Below are positions 44,201-53,227 of a DNA stretch of 64,000 bases, piece by piece. The notes under the pieces are model-generated. The model ran no database searches. It saw nothing but the letters and a program-made list of their open reading frames with translations, and was not told the origin of the DNA. This DNA comes from Hominimerdicola alba 8 (GTDB lineage: Bacteria; Bacillota; Clostridia; Oscillospirales; Ruminococcaceae), in NCBI RefSeq assembly GCF_000178155.2, contig NZ_ADKM02000134.1:123710-187709 (forward strand). The letters are read 5' to 3'. Numbering within the stretch: the stretch's first letter is position 1; every line of letters starts with the position of its first letter. The position numbers were made by a program, and so were the translations under genes.

Positions 44201-45127
44201 TTACAGCGTTTTGATAAGCGTGTCTATCAGATCTTTTTTTGCCAGTCCGCTTGAAAATGCAGTCGCGCCGCCCGCCGCTGTACCCAGCTTAAGGGCAAAG
44301 CTGTAGTCGAGCGGCTGAGAGTCAGCCGAATTTTCCTGCGAAAGCACGCCCGCGATAAATCCTGCGACCATCGAGTCGCCCGCACCGACGGAATTTACGA
44401 CCTTTCCCTTGCAGACCCCGCAGCTGTGTACTTGATCGAACTCGTCCACCAGCAGAGCGCCGTCACCTGCCATCGAAACAAGAACGTTTCTTGCGCCCAT
44501 CTCACGGAGTTTGCGGGCATATTTCTCAATATCCGTCAAGCTGTTCAGCTTAACTCCGAATAACTCACCCAATTCAAAATTGTTGGGCTTTACCAGAAAC
44601 GGCTGATATTTCAGCACATTCATAAGCAGTGCGCCTGTTGCATCAACTGCAGACTTTACGCCCCGTCCTGAAATTCGGGCTAAAATGCGCTCATAGATAT
44701 CTGCGGGCAGGCTCTTCGGGATACTGCCCGCCAGCACCAGCAGGTCGCCTTCACCGACCTTGTCGAGTTTGTCAAAAAGTTCGTCCAGTGCATCGCTGTC
44801 AATGTCGGGACCCTGACAGTTTATCTCGGTTTCTTCGGCTGAATTGATCTTCACGTTTATGCGTGAACTGCCATTTTTCAGGCGGACAAAATCAGCATCA
44901 ACTCCCATCGCGGCAACGCCCTTTTCGATGGCTTCACCCGTAAAGCCCGCAGTGAAGCCCAGCGCTTTTGAGCGAAAGCCAAGTTCTTTCAGCACTGCCG
45001 AAACATTGATGCCCTTGCCGCCGAAATAGATCTCCTCAGCGGAAGAACGGTTGACTTCACCGAGCACCACCTGTGCGTGGTGAACAACGTAGTCGATAGC
45101 GGGGTTGAAAGTCACGGTGTAGATCAT
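44201..45127 (-). CDS. PfkB-family sugar kinase (1-phosphofructokinase / tagatose-6-phosphate kinase type)
   Basis: The 308-residue protein begins IYTVTFNPAIDYVV and has GGKGINVSAVLKELG, both typical of FruK/LacC kinases, and the active-site motif NSVGAGDSMVAGF (about residue 250). Family members phosphorylate fructose-1-phosphate or tagatose-6-phosphate to the bisphosphate. The GH27 gene 13 bp upstream would release galactose, which favours a tagatose-6-phosphate role, but no tagatose pathway partner is seen. The ATG at 45127 follows GGGGGAG. Confidence 0.85.
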   Translation of the reverse strand: MIYTVTFNPAIDYVVHHAQVVLGEVNRSSAEEIYFGGKGINVSAVLKELGFRSKALGFTAGFTGEAIEKGVAAMGVDADFVRLKNGSSRINVKINSAEETEINCQGPDIDSDALDELFDKLDKVGEGDLLVLAGSIPKSLPADIYERILARISGRGVKSAVDATGALLMNVLKYQPFLVKPNNFELGELFGVKLNSLTDIEKYARKLREMGARNVLVSMAGDGALLVDEFDQVHSCGVCKGKVVNSVGAGDSMVAGFIAGVLSQENSADSQPLDYSFALKLGTAAGGATAFSSGLAKKDLIDTLIKTL

Positions 45128-45140
45128 GATCTGCTCCCCC

Positions 45141-46442
45141 TTACCCGATGTAGAACGCAGCAGCATCGTGCGGCGCGAGTGACGCTTTCAAGGCGTTTTC
45201 TGAGCTGTATGTCTTGCCCGACCATAGTTCGGTCATGTCGGCAGAGCGGTATATTTCAAGGTCGCTCAGCGGAATGCTGACCTCACACGGCTTTTCACCT
45301 GCATTGAAGATCGCAGCATACTGTCCGCCGACCGCACACACAGCAGTCCACAGTATCAGTTCTGTGCCGCCGATCTCCCGCCGCCATACCATGTGGGCGT
45401 GGCGCGATAACTTGTTCATGCCGATGATGCCTTCATTTGTCAGCAGGTCAAGTGTTGATGCGTCACATTTTGCAAGGTCGCCGCCTATCATCAGCGGTGA
45501 GCGGAAGATGCTCCAGAGGGTCATCATGGTGCGCTGCTCGGCTTCGGTGAATTTAGTACGATTATCAGGACTGTAATCCTGCAATATCGCGCCGACAGGC
45601 AGCATATCGGCATCGGGATAATGCCCTGCACCTGTGTGTACACACCACTTCTCGCACCGCTCGAACATATTGTACAGCGCCTGCCAGTTATCCCAGAAAT
45701 CATCAGTGATGCGCCACATGTCGGCAGTCTGCTTGTAAAGTTCCGCTTTGTCCAGCAGGGCTGGTCCCGGCGAAAGACTCAGCACCATGTCACGACCGCA
45801 GCTGTGCAGGCTTTTGCTCAGCATTACGAGTTCTTCCTCTTCGTGCGGTAGTTCGCGGCAGATGTCGTCACATTTTATGAAATCCACGCCCCAGCCTGCA
45901 TACAGCGCGAAAATGCTGTCGTAATAGGCTCTCGCTCCATCTTTTGAGGGGTCAACGCCGTACATGTCGGTGTTCCACGCGCAGATGCTTGCCGTCTTTG
46001 CAATGTCGCGTGCTGTTTTATCGCTGCCCAGAATAGCTGTGTTTCGGTGGACTGCCTGTCTTGGTATGCCGCGCATTATGTGTATGCCGAATTTAAGTCC
46101 CAAAGAGTGGACAAATTCAGCCAGCGGCGCAAAGCCTTTCCCGTCAGCCGATGACGGAAAACGCCCTGTATCGGGGATAAGGCGCGAATATTCGTCCATG
46201 CAGAGTTCAGTGAACGGATTGTACTCGTGGTTCTTGGCTTTTGGCTCAGACCACTGTATATCGACCACCACATACTCCCAGCCGAATTGTTTCAGATTTT
46301 TTGATATGAATTCGGCGTTGGCGCGGACGGTTGCCTCGTTTACTGCCGCACCCCAGCAATCCCAGCTGTTCCAACCCATCGGCGGGACTTTCATATTTTT
46401 ATTTATACTGCTAAGTGTGGGAATTGTCAAATAATCGGTCAT
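45141..46442 (-). CDS. GH27 glycosidase, probable alpha-galactosidase
   Basis: The 433-residue protein has the GH27 N-terminal signature PPMGWNSWDCWG, the nucleophile aspartate in DFIKCDDIC and the acid aspartate in WRITDDFWDNW. A short beta domain closes the C-terminus. There is no signal peptide, so it should act on imported galactosides; GH27 also includes isomaltodextranases and arabinopyranosidases, so substrate is not certain. The ATG at 46442 has GGAGGT 8 nt upstream. It is co-transcribed with the PfkB kinase and perhaps the peptidase-like gene. Confidence 0.85.
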   Translation of the reverse strand: MTDYLTIPTLSSINKNMKVPPMGWNSWDCWGAAVNEATVRANAEFISKNLKQFGWEYVVVDIQWSEPKAKNHEYNPFTELCMDEYSRLIPDTGRFPSSADGKGFAPLAEFVHSLGLKFGIHIMRGIPRQAVHRNTAILGSDKTARDIAKTASICAWNTDMYGVDPSKDGARAYYDSIFALYAGWGVDFIKCDDICRELPHEEEELVMLSKSLHSCGRDMVLSLSPGPALLDKAELYKQTADMWRITDDFWDNWQALYNMFERCEKWCVHTGAGHYPDADMLPVGAILQDYSPDNRTKFTEAEQRTMMTLWSIFRSPLMIGGDLAKCDASTLDLLTNEGIIGMNKLSRHAHMVWRREIGGTELILWTAVCAVGGQYAAIFNAGEKPCEVSIPLSDLEIYRSADMTELWSGKTYSSENALKASLAPHDAAAFYIG

Positions 46443-46474
46443 AAAAAATACCTCCATTTATACCTTTTGGGATA

Positions 46475-46503
46475 ATTATAGCATTTTCACAACGGGCTGT
46501 CAA
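46475..46503 (-). promoter_or_regulatory. Promoter of the GH27-pfkB unit
   Basis: Minus strand TTGACA (complement of 46498-46503), 17 bp, TATAAT (complement of 46475-46480), 32 bp before the GH27 start. Confidence 0.78.
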
Positions 46504-46615
46504 TGCAGTATTGTAAATTTTGTTCAGCTGATAAGAGTCAAACAAATGCGTATTTGTAGTATATGTACTGAAAATAAATGAAAATTTGGCAGTAATGCAC
46601 AGTGCATGAACTTAC

Positions 46616-46644
46616 TTGACTCTCTTCGGCAAACGTGGTAAAAT
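46616..46644 (+). promoter_or_regulatory. Promoter of the serine hydrolase gene
   Basis: TTGACT at 46616-46621 and TAAAAT at 46639-46644, spacer 17. Confidence 0.6.
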
Positions 46645-46676
46645 ATCAGTTGATCTCCGAAGAAAGGGGCTTTTCT

Positions 46677-47558
46677 ATGTATCGGGATTTTTTTGAGATG
46701 GTCGGGCAAGCGGGCATATCGCTGCATGGGGCAGAAGTCTTCCACAACGGCGAAATAGTGCTTAAACGCAGCTTTGACGGTGATATAGCTCACCCTATCT
46801 ACTCAGCGACAAAGTCTGTGACGGCGGCGGCTGTTCTTATGGCGGCAGGCGAGGGCAAACTTTCGGTGAAGGATAAATTGTACTATTATATGGACAGCAA
46901 ATATCTTTCTGTCATGCCTGACGGTTTCAGGCAGCTTTCCTTTACCGACTGCATGACGATGTGCGCTGCGCCATACCCTTTCCGGCCGCAAAACGCCGCA
47001 GAACAGACCGAAAGCGGTCGGAAAGATGACTGGCTCTACAGCATTTTCAGGCTTGATACCGACTATTCTGACAGGAGATTTCACTACTCGAATATTCCTG
47101 CGTATCTGGTCAGTGCCGCCTGCGAGAACGCGGTGGGGCAGTCTTTGGCAGACTGGCTCAGACCGCGACTTTTTGAGCCGCTGGGGTGGGGGAGCCCGAT
47201 ATATCAGTTATCTCCCGAAGGACATTTTTACGGCGCTACAGGCATGTATCTTACGGTGTCACAGCTTGCTCGTCTTGGTCAGCTGTTTCTGCAAAAGGGA
47301 GAATTTATGGGCGCTCAGCTTATACGCCGCGATCTTGCCGAAGCTGCTGTCACACGACATGTGTTCTCACAGGACGGTGAAGGCTACGGCTGGTTCTTCT
47401 GGGTCAGAGACAATACTTTTGATATCAGCGGTAAATGGGGACAGCGCTGTGTGGCGAACCCGAAAACAGGACTGATGGTGACCTATCTGTCCGATAATCA
47501 CGACCGTTCGGGTGAATTGGCTGATATCGCACGAAGATTTGTTGCTTCTGCCGAGTAA
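46677..47558 (+). CDS. Beta-lactamase/esterase-type serine hydrolase
   Basis: The 293-residue protein has the class C-like motifs SATK (Ser-x-x-Lys, about residue 43) and YSN (about residue 140). It lacks a signal peptide, so it is unlikely to be a secreted resistance enzyme; cytoplasmic esterases and peptidases of this superfamily are more likely. The ATG at 46677 has AAAGGGG 8 nt upstream, while the earlier ATG overlaps the promoter. It is a single-gene unit. Confidence 0.82.
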   Translation: MYRDFFEMVGQAGISLHGAEVFHNGEIVLKRSFDGDIAHPIYSATKSVTAAAVLMAAGEGKLSVKDKLYYYMDSKYLSVMPDGFRQLSFTDCMTMCAAPYPFRPQNAAEQTESGRKDDWLYSIFRLDTDYSDRRFHYSNIPAYLVSAACENAVGQSLADWLRPRLFEPLGWGSPIYQLSPEGHFYGATGMYLTVSQLARLGQLFLQKGEFMGAQLIRRDLAEAAVTRHVFSQDGEGYGWFFWVRDNTFDISGKWGQRCVANPKTGLMVTYLSDNHDRSGELADIARRFVASAE

Positions 47559-47718
47559 GAGCATAAACGCAATTTTTGATTATCAAGGTGTCCTCCCGTG
47601 ACGGACATTCAAATCCCAAAATAATGCCATCTGCAAGAAATATTATACAAAAAGTACTGTACAAGAGTCTGTAAATGTGTTATAATGAATGAAAATATTT
47701 GACAGGGAGGCTGTGAAT

Positions 47719-48840
47719 ATGGATATTGATATGAAAAAAATGCCGAAACTCGGCTTCGGGCTGATGCGTCTGCCGCAAAAGGACGACGAAGTTGACCGGG
47801 AGAGGGTCTGTGACATGGTCGATGCTTACATGCAGGCGGGGCTGAATTATTTCGATACAGCTTACGTTTATCATGGCGGAAAGTCCGAAATTGCGGCAAA
47901 AAAGTGCATTGTTGAGCGCTATCCGCGTGAGGATTTTTATATTGCCACCAAACTGCCCGCGTGGAGTATGAAAACACTTGAAGACAGGGACAGGATATTT
48001 GAGGAGCAGTGTGAGCGCGCTGGTGTTGATTATTTTGATTTTTACCTGCTTCATTCGCTCGAAGACGGCAATAATTACGACACTTACGAACGTCTGGATT
48101 GCTTTAACTGGGGCATCCAAAAGAAGCAGGAGGGCAGGATACGCCATTTCGGTTTCTCGTTTCACGGTACGCCCGAACTGCTTGAAAAAGTGCTCGATGC
48201 GCACCCTGAGGTCGAGTTCGTCCAGATACAGCTCAACTACCTCGACTGGGAGAACCCTGTGGTACAGTCAGGCAGACTGTATGAAATTTTGCACGAAAGA
48301 AAAATACCGATAATTGTGATGGAACCGGTCAAGGGCGGCACGCTGGCACAGCTGAAGCCTGAACTTGAAGCGAAGTTCAAGGCGGTCAGACCGAATGATT
48401 CTGTGGCATCGTGGGCGCTGAGGTTCGTGGCGAGTCTTGACGGAGTCATGACCATTTTGTCGGGTATGTCAACCGAAGAGCAGATGGCTGATAATCTGCG
48501 TACTTTCGGCAATTTTGAGCCGCTTTCTGCTGATGAACAGTCGCTTGTCACCGAAGTTCGCGACACCATACTCGATACTCCGCTGATAGGCTGTACTTCA
48601 TGCCGCTACTGTGTTGACGGCTGTCCGATGAGCATAAAGATACCTGATATTTTCCGTTGTGTGAACACACTGCGCCTTTATCCCGATGACTGGCGTGCTA
48701 AGAATTTCTACGGAAATGTAATAAACGGCGCGGGCAGGGCGGGCGACTGCATTCAGTGCGGTCAGTGTGAAGGTGTCTGTCCCCAGCATCTCGAGATAAT
48801 CACGCTCTTGCAGGAAGCGTCCGAACAGTTGGACAAATAG
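47719..48840 (+). CDS. Aldo/keto reductase with C-terminal 4Fe-4S ferredoxin domain
   Basis: The 373-residue protein has an aldo/keto reductase barrel (about 8-265; GFGLMRLP, FDTAYVYHGGKSE, DFYLLHSLED). A C-terminal cluster domain carries CTSCRYCVDGC and CIQCGQCEGVC, two 4Fe-4S motifs, followed by PQHLEI. This fused architecture is common in anaerobic Firmicutes; the substrate is unknown. The ATG at 47719 follows GGGAGG. A TATAAT at 47681-47686 without a good -35 may be its promoter. Confidence 0.9.
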   Translation: MDIDMKKMPKLGFGLMRLPQKDDEVDRERVCDMVDAYMQAGLNYFDTAYVYHGGKSEIAAKKCIVERYPREDFYIATKLPAWSMKTLEDRDRIFEEQCERAGVDYFDFYLLHSLEDGNNYDTYERLDCFNWGIQKKQEGRIRHFGFSFHGTPELLEKVLDAHPEVEFVQIQLNYLDWENPVVQSGRLYEILHERKIPIIVMEPVKGGTLAQLKPELEAKFKAVRPNDSVASWALRFVASLDGVMTILSGMSTEEQMADNLRTFGNFEPLSADEQSLVTEVRDTILDTPLIGCTSCRYCVDGCPMSIKIPDIFRCVNTLRLYPDDWRAKNFYGNVINGAGRAGDCIQCGQCEGVCPQHLEIITLLQEASEQLDK

Positions 48841-48917
48841 CGGCTGATAGATCTGATCGACTTGATGCGATCCCGCTATCTTATGCGCAGCGCATTGATG
48901 GAAAAGTCCAATAAAAA

Positions 48918-48960
48918 AGACATAGCGCCTCGCAGATGAAATTTCTGCGGGGCGCTTGCC
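48918..48960 (-). terminator. Terminator of nrdR
   Basis: AGCGCCTCGCAGA pairs with TCTGCGGGGCGCT (48924-48956); on the minus strand it leads into a T-rich tail. Confidence 0.75.
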
Positions 48961-48993
48961 ATCAGTATTATAGTTTGGAGTCGCCGCAGCGCA

Positions 48994-49440
48994 TCACTTC
49001 TGCGACAGTTCGGAGATTATCTGAATAAACGAGTCAACATCGTTAAAGTCCTTATAAACGGACGCAAAACGCACATAAGCCACATGGTCGAGCTTTTTCA
49101 GACCATTCAGAACCATGTCGCCTATCTCACCCGTCGTGGTTTCTGTCTGCATCTTGTTGGCATACGTGTTCTCGATGTCGTCCACCAGTCCCGTCACCTG
49201 CTCGACGCTGACAGGGCGCTTTTTAATGGCGTTTTGCAAACCTTTTATCAGCTTTGTCCTGTCAAACGGCTCAAAAGAACCGTCCTTTTTATAGACCATC
49301 AGCAGCGGCTTCTCAACGACCTCATATGTGGTGAAGCGTCTGCCGCATTTGGGGCATTCGCGGCGTCTGCGTTTTTTGCCCTCACTGGGGCGCGAATCTA
49401 TTACACGGGTATCCTCATGACTGCAAAAGGGGCATCTCAT
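48994..49440 (-). CDS. nrdR: Transcriptional repressor NrdR
   Basis: The 148-residue protein has the N-terminal zinc ribbon MRCPFCSHEDTRVIDSRP with a second pair in CPKCGRRFTTYE, then the ATP-cone domain (about 46-136, VYKKDGSFEPFDRTKL). It represses ribonucleotide reductase genes according to dATP/ATP level. The length is that of the family. ATG 49440 has AGGAG upstream; a longer frame to 49533 overlaps the promoter. No ribonucleotide reductase gene is in the window. Confidence 0.95.
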   Translation of the reverse strand: MRCPFCSHEDTRVIDSRPSEGKKRRRRECPKCGRRFTTYEVVEKPLLMVYKKDGSFEPFDRTKLIKGLQNAIKKRPVSVEQVTGLVDDIENTYANKMQTETTTGEIGDMVLNGLKKLDHVAYVRFASVYKDFNDVDSFIQIISELSQK

Positions 49441-49504
49441 ACCTAAAACTCCTGTTCGTAGGCAGTATAACTGCCATGATGTACAAATATTTTCTCTGGA
49501 TTTA

Positions 49505-49533
49505 ATTATAGCACACAATTCTTTAAATTTCAA
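49505..49533 (-). promoter_or_regulatory. nrdR promoter
   Basis: Minus strand TTGAAA (complement of 49528-49533), 17 bp, TATAAT (complement of 49505-49510). Confidence 0.65.
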
Positions 49534-49583
49534 GGGGTTTTGAAAATTTAGTATGATTTTTTTTGGACACGCCTGTTAATTAT

Positions 49584-49683
49584 TGCAAACCGATTTTTTT
49601 ATTCACAAAATACAGTCGCAAAACCTTTGACATATGGTTTTTGTGACTGTTTTTTGTTTTTAATTTTAAGGCGGATCGCTATG
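49584..49683 (+). repeat. Dispersed hairpin element, copy 2 (eroded left end)
   Basis: ATTCACAAAATACAGTCGCAA and GTGACTGTTTTTTG arms and the right end AAGGCGGATCGCTAT match copy 1. The left end, around GCAAACCG, no longer matches, so this copy is degraded on one side. It lies in the divergent region between nrdR and coaBC. Confidence 0.75.
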
Positions 49684-49712
49684 TGTGACTTTTGGCGTTT
49701 TTGCAATGTGAT

Positions 49713-49741
49713 TTGCATTTTCCTTGAAAATGTGTTATAAT
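49713..49741 (+). promoter_or_regulatory. Likely coaBC promoter
   Basis: TTGCAT (49713-49718), 17 bp, TATAAT (49736-49741). Confidence 0.6.
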
Positions 49742-49823
49742 ATTAAATGAAATTTTCTGCGGTATGACGGGTGAATCTTCTGCCGCCGCAAAGCGAGTTT
49801 ATCTCTCGAAAGGAGTATAGGAT

Positions 49824-51011
49824 ATGTTAAAAGGAAAGTGTGCCGTACTGGGTGTGACAGGCTCTATCGCGGCTTATAAAATACCGAATTTAGCGCGTTT
49901 ACTGAAAAAACAGGGCTGTGATGTCGAAATACTTATGACACCGAATGCCTGCAATTTTATAAATCCCATCACTTTTGAAAGTCTGGTGGGTCACAAGTGT
50001 CTGGTAGATACGTTTGACAGAAACTTCCAGTATAGTGTTGAACATGTAGCGCTGGCGAAAAAGGCGGATGTTGTGATGATAGCGCCCGCGTCCGCAAACG
50101 TTATCGGAAAGATAGCTTCGGGCATCGCTGACGACATGCTGACCACAACAGTAATGGCATCTAACTGTACAAAAATAATCTCTCCTGCCATGAACCACAA
50201 TATGTTCCACAACCCGATAGTTCAGGATAATATCGAAAAACTGCGTAAATTCGGCTATCAGATAGTCGAGCCTGAACAGGGTATGCTCGCCAACGGCGAC
50301 AGCGGTGACGGCAGAATGCCTGAACCTGAGGTGCTGTACGAGTATATTCTTCGTGAGATCGCCTGCGAAAAGGATCTTGCAGGCAAAAAAGTGCTGGTGA
50401 CCGCTGGCGCGACCCGTGAATCTATCGACCCTGTGCGTTTCATCACAAACCATTCAAGCGGCAAAATGGGGATCGCAGTGGCAAAAGCAGCGATGCTTCG
50501 AGGTGCTGATGTTACTCTTGTAGCAGGTCATGTTGAAGCGAAACTGCCGCCTTTTGTGCGCTATGTGCCGGTTGAGAGCGCGGAAGATATGTTCAGGGCT
50601 GTTACACAGCTGTCCGATAATATGGACATTATTGTCAAGGCGGCTGCTGTGGCAGATTACACGCCGCTCACCACCGCAGACAGCAAGCTGAAAAAGTCTG
50701 ATGCTGATATGAGTATTCCTCTGAAACGTACAAAAGACATTCTCAAATCTCTTGGTGAACGCAAGCGTGATGGTCAGATCATTTGCGGCTTCTCTATGGA
50801 AACTGATAATGTGCTTGAAAATTCGTCTAAAAAATTGGTCAGCAAAAATTGCGATATGATATGCGCGAATTCTCTGAGAACAGCAGGGGCAGGCTTTGGA
50901 ACTGATACAAATGTCATAACAATGATTACGAAAAGCGGTGCGGAGGAGCTGCCGCTAATGTCAAAAGAAGAAGCTGCTCATAAGATACTTGATAAATTAC
51001 TGACATTATAA
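49824..51011 (+). CDS. coaBC: CoaBC phosphopantothenoylcysteine decarboxylase/synthetase
   Basis: The 395-residue bifunctional coenzyme A enzyme has an N-terminal flavoprotein ([12 protein letters not shown] at about 10-20, active-site-type [11 protein letters not shown] near 115-125) and a C-terminal ligase ([20 protein letters not shown] near 192-211, later [12 protein letters not shown]). It makes 4'-phosphopantetheine from phosphopantothenate and cysteine. GAAAGGAG precedes the ATG. The GH36 gene follows by 10 bp, an odd pairing. Confidence 0.96.
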   Translation: MLKGKCAVLGVTGSIAAYKIPNLARLLKKQGCDVEILMTPNACNFINPITFESLVGHKCLVDTFDRNFQYSVEHVALAKKADVVMIAPASANVIGKIASGIADDMLTTTVMASNCTKIISPAMNHNMFHNPIVQDNIEKLRKFGYQIVEPEQGMLANGDSGDGRMPEPEVLYEYILREIACEKDLAGKKVLVTAGATRESIDPVRFITNHSSGKMGIAVAKAAMLRGADVTLVAGHVEAKLPPFVRYVPVESAEDMFRAVTQLSDNMDIIVKAAAVADYTPLTTADSKLKKSDADMSIPLKRTKDILKSLGERKRDGQIICGFSMETDNVLENSSKKLVSKNCDMICANSLRTAGAGFGTDTNVITMITKSGAEELPLMSKEEAAHKILDKLLTL

Positions 51012-51021
51012 GGCTGCATAT

Positions 51022-53133
51022 ATGAAAAGGATACAAATATTTGAAAACGGAATAAATGTCGTCTTTGAGATAACGGATGAGGAGCAGATCAGGCTGCTTC
51101 ACTTTTCTTCATTGCCGTTTGATGAAAGCACTTTGACCTCGAAAACAGGTACGGTAGGCTTTTCAATGGTTGAACTGCAAGTCAGCGGTATCGATCGCGC
51201 AGGCGAACGTCATGGCAATAAGTACATCGTTACAGCACCCGGATACCGTTTGAAATATAAAGATTTTAAAGATGTGAACAACTCTGTCGGCAGAAAGCTG
51301 GAGATCACATGTTTTGATGCGGAAACAGGACTTGAAACTGTATCTCATATGCAGTTCTATAATGGTACACAGGTTGTCAGAACATGGACTGATGTCAATA
51401 ATTGTGGTACAGAAACATGGACGATAGAGTATGTTTCATCGTTCTCGCTGACAGGTCTTGAAAAAGAAGGTTTACTGCCGCAGAATGAAAAAATACGAAT
51501 TGGAATATGTCACAATTCGTGGCAGCGTGAACTTCAATGGCAGTTCTGCGGATTGGAAGAGGTTGGTCTGGGGTTGGCGCAAAATCCGAATTTTCAGCAT
51601 TCTTCAAAGGTGCTGGGTGTGACGAATGTGGGCAACTGGTCGTCAAAGGAATATATTCCGATGGGATATGTTGAGAATTCCGAAGTTGGTTCTGCTCTGA
51701 TGTGGCAGATCGAACACAACGGTTCGTGGCACTGGGAGATTTCCGACCGTGAGGGTCACCTTTATTTGCAGCTGTCCGGTCCAAGTGAGATCGAGTCACA
51801 CTGGTCGAAAGATCTGGCACCTGAACAGAGTTTCAGATCTGTATATTGCGGCGTGTGTGCTGTTAGCGGCGGATTTGATGAAGCGGTCGCAGAAATGACA
51901 CGATACCGCCGGCTTATCCGTCGCAAAAACCGCGATAATGAACGTTTAGCTGTCATTTTTAATGACTATATGAACTGTCTGTGGGCTGACCCGACTGCTG
52001 AAAAAGAGTTCCCGCTTATTGATGCAGCGGCTGATGTCGGATGTGAATATTTTTGCATAGATGCAGGCTGGTATGCTGACGGCATTTGGTGGGACTGGGT
52101 AGGCGAATGGCAGGAGAGTCGAAAAAGGTTTCCGAATGGTCTGCGGGAGGTCACTGACTATATTCGCAAAAAAGGGTTAGTTCCGGGCGTTTGGCTGGAA
52201 ATTGAAGTAATGGGCATAAAATGTCCTCTTGCCGATAAACTGCCAGACGACTGGTTCTTTGTAAGACACGGTAAGCGAGTGTTTGACAGAAGCCGCTATC
52301 AGTTAGATTTTCGCAATCCTGCGGTGCGGGAACACTGTCATGAAGTTATCGACAGACTGGTCAGAGAATATGGCGTTGGGTACATAAAAACGGACTATAA
52401 TATAGAACCGGGAATAGGTACCGAAATTGGTTCTGACAGCTTCGGTGATGGTTTGATGGAACATGAAAAAGCCTATTTAGCGTGGCTGGAAGAGGTTTTT
52501 GACCGACACAAGAGTCTAATAGTCGAAAATTGCTCCAGCGGAGGTCTGAGAATGGACTACGCAATGCTTTCGCGCTGTTCGATACAATCGACCTCAGACC
52601 AGGACGACTACCGAAAATATGCGACTATCGCCGCAAATGCGCCCTCAGCGCTGTGTCCTGAGCAGGCTGCTGTGTGGAGTTACCCGCTCACGAACGGTGA
52701 CCGCGAAGAGGTCGTTTTCAATATGGTCAACGCTATGCTTCTGCGAATTCACCAAAGCGGTGATCTGGCTGATCTTTCAGCTGAGCGCCGTGAACTTGTG
52801 CGTGAAGCGATCGGCGTTTATAAGAATATTCGCACCGATATCAAGGTTGCTGTGCCGTTCTTTCCACTGGGAATGTCCAAATTTACGGATAATTGGTCAG
52901 CGCTCGGACTTAAGTCGGAAGGCAAGACCTATCTTGCTGTATGGCGGCGTGAAGGTGATGACCACTGCATGATACCTCTGGCAGGACATGTGCCTGAAAA
53001 TGCCGAGATATCCTGTATTTACCCATCATTCAATAATTATAGATATCGGTATTATCCCAATAATCGGACTCTTTCTCTTCGTTTTGACAAGCCTTATACA
53101 GCACGTCTTTTTATGATAGAATACTTATCATAA
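51022..53133 (+). CDS. GH36 alpha-galactosidase
   Basis: The 703-residue cytoplasmic protein has the GH36 plan: N-terminal beta-supersandwich, central barrel and C-terminal beta domain. The nucleophile lies in GYIKTDYN and the acid/base in SIQSTSDQDDYR, with the ENCSSGGLRMD motif between. It cleaves terminal alpha-galactose from raffinose-type oligosaccharides or galactomannan fragments. No clear ribosome site is seen; it starts 10 bp after coaBC and is probably translated by coupling. With the GH27 enzyme this is the second alpha-galactosidase in the window. Confidence 0.92.
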   Translation: MKRIQIFENGINVVFEITDEEQIRLLHFSSLPFDESTLTSKTGTVGFSMVELQVSGIDRAGERHGNKYIVTAPGYRLKYKDFKDVNNSVGRKLEITCFDAETGLETVSHMQFYNGTQVVRTWTDVNNCGTETWTIEYVSSFSLTGLEKEGLLPQNEKIRIGICHNSWQRELQWQFCGLEEVGLGLAQNPNFQHSSKVLGVTNVGNWSSKEYIPMGYVENSEVGSALMWQIEHNGSWHWEISDREGHLYLQLSGPSEIESHWSKDLAPEQSFRSVYCGVCAVSGGFDEAVAEMTRYRRLIRRKNRDNERLAVIFNDYMNCLWADPTAEKEFPLIDAAADVGCEYFCIDAGWYADGIWWDWVGEWQESRKRFPNGLREVTDYIRKKGLVPGVWLEIEVMGIKCPLADKLPDDWFFVRHGKRVFDRSRYQLDFRNPAVREHCHEVIDRLVREYGVGYIKTDYNIEPGIGTEIGSDSFGDGLMEHEKAYLAWLEEVFDRHKSLIVENCSSGGLRMDYAMLSRCSIQSTSDQDDYRKYATIAANAPSALCPEQAAVWSYPLTNGDREEVVFNMVNAMLLRIHQSGDLADLSAERRELVREAIGVYKNIRTDIKVAVPFFPLGMSKFTDNWSALGLKSEGKTYLAVWRREGDDHCMIPLAGHVPENAEISCIYPSFNNYRYRYYPNNRTLSLRFDKPYTARLFMIEYLS

Positions 53134-53227
53134 ATTGCTTTAATATAGATATACAATTATTGCTGTGATGACCTGACCGATTATTGCTGACTTTTAATAT
53201 AATACAAAAACAGAGAAGGGAGATAAA

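Noticed and set aside
46677..47558. Antibiotic-resistance beta-lactamase
   Set aside because: The SxxK and YxN motifs are shared by esterases and peptidases, and the protein has no signal peptide.
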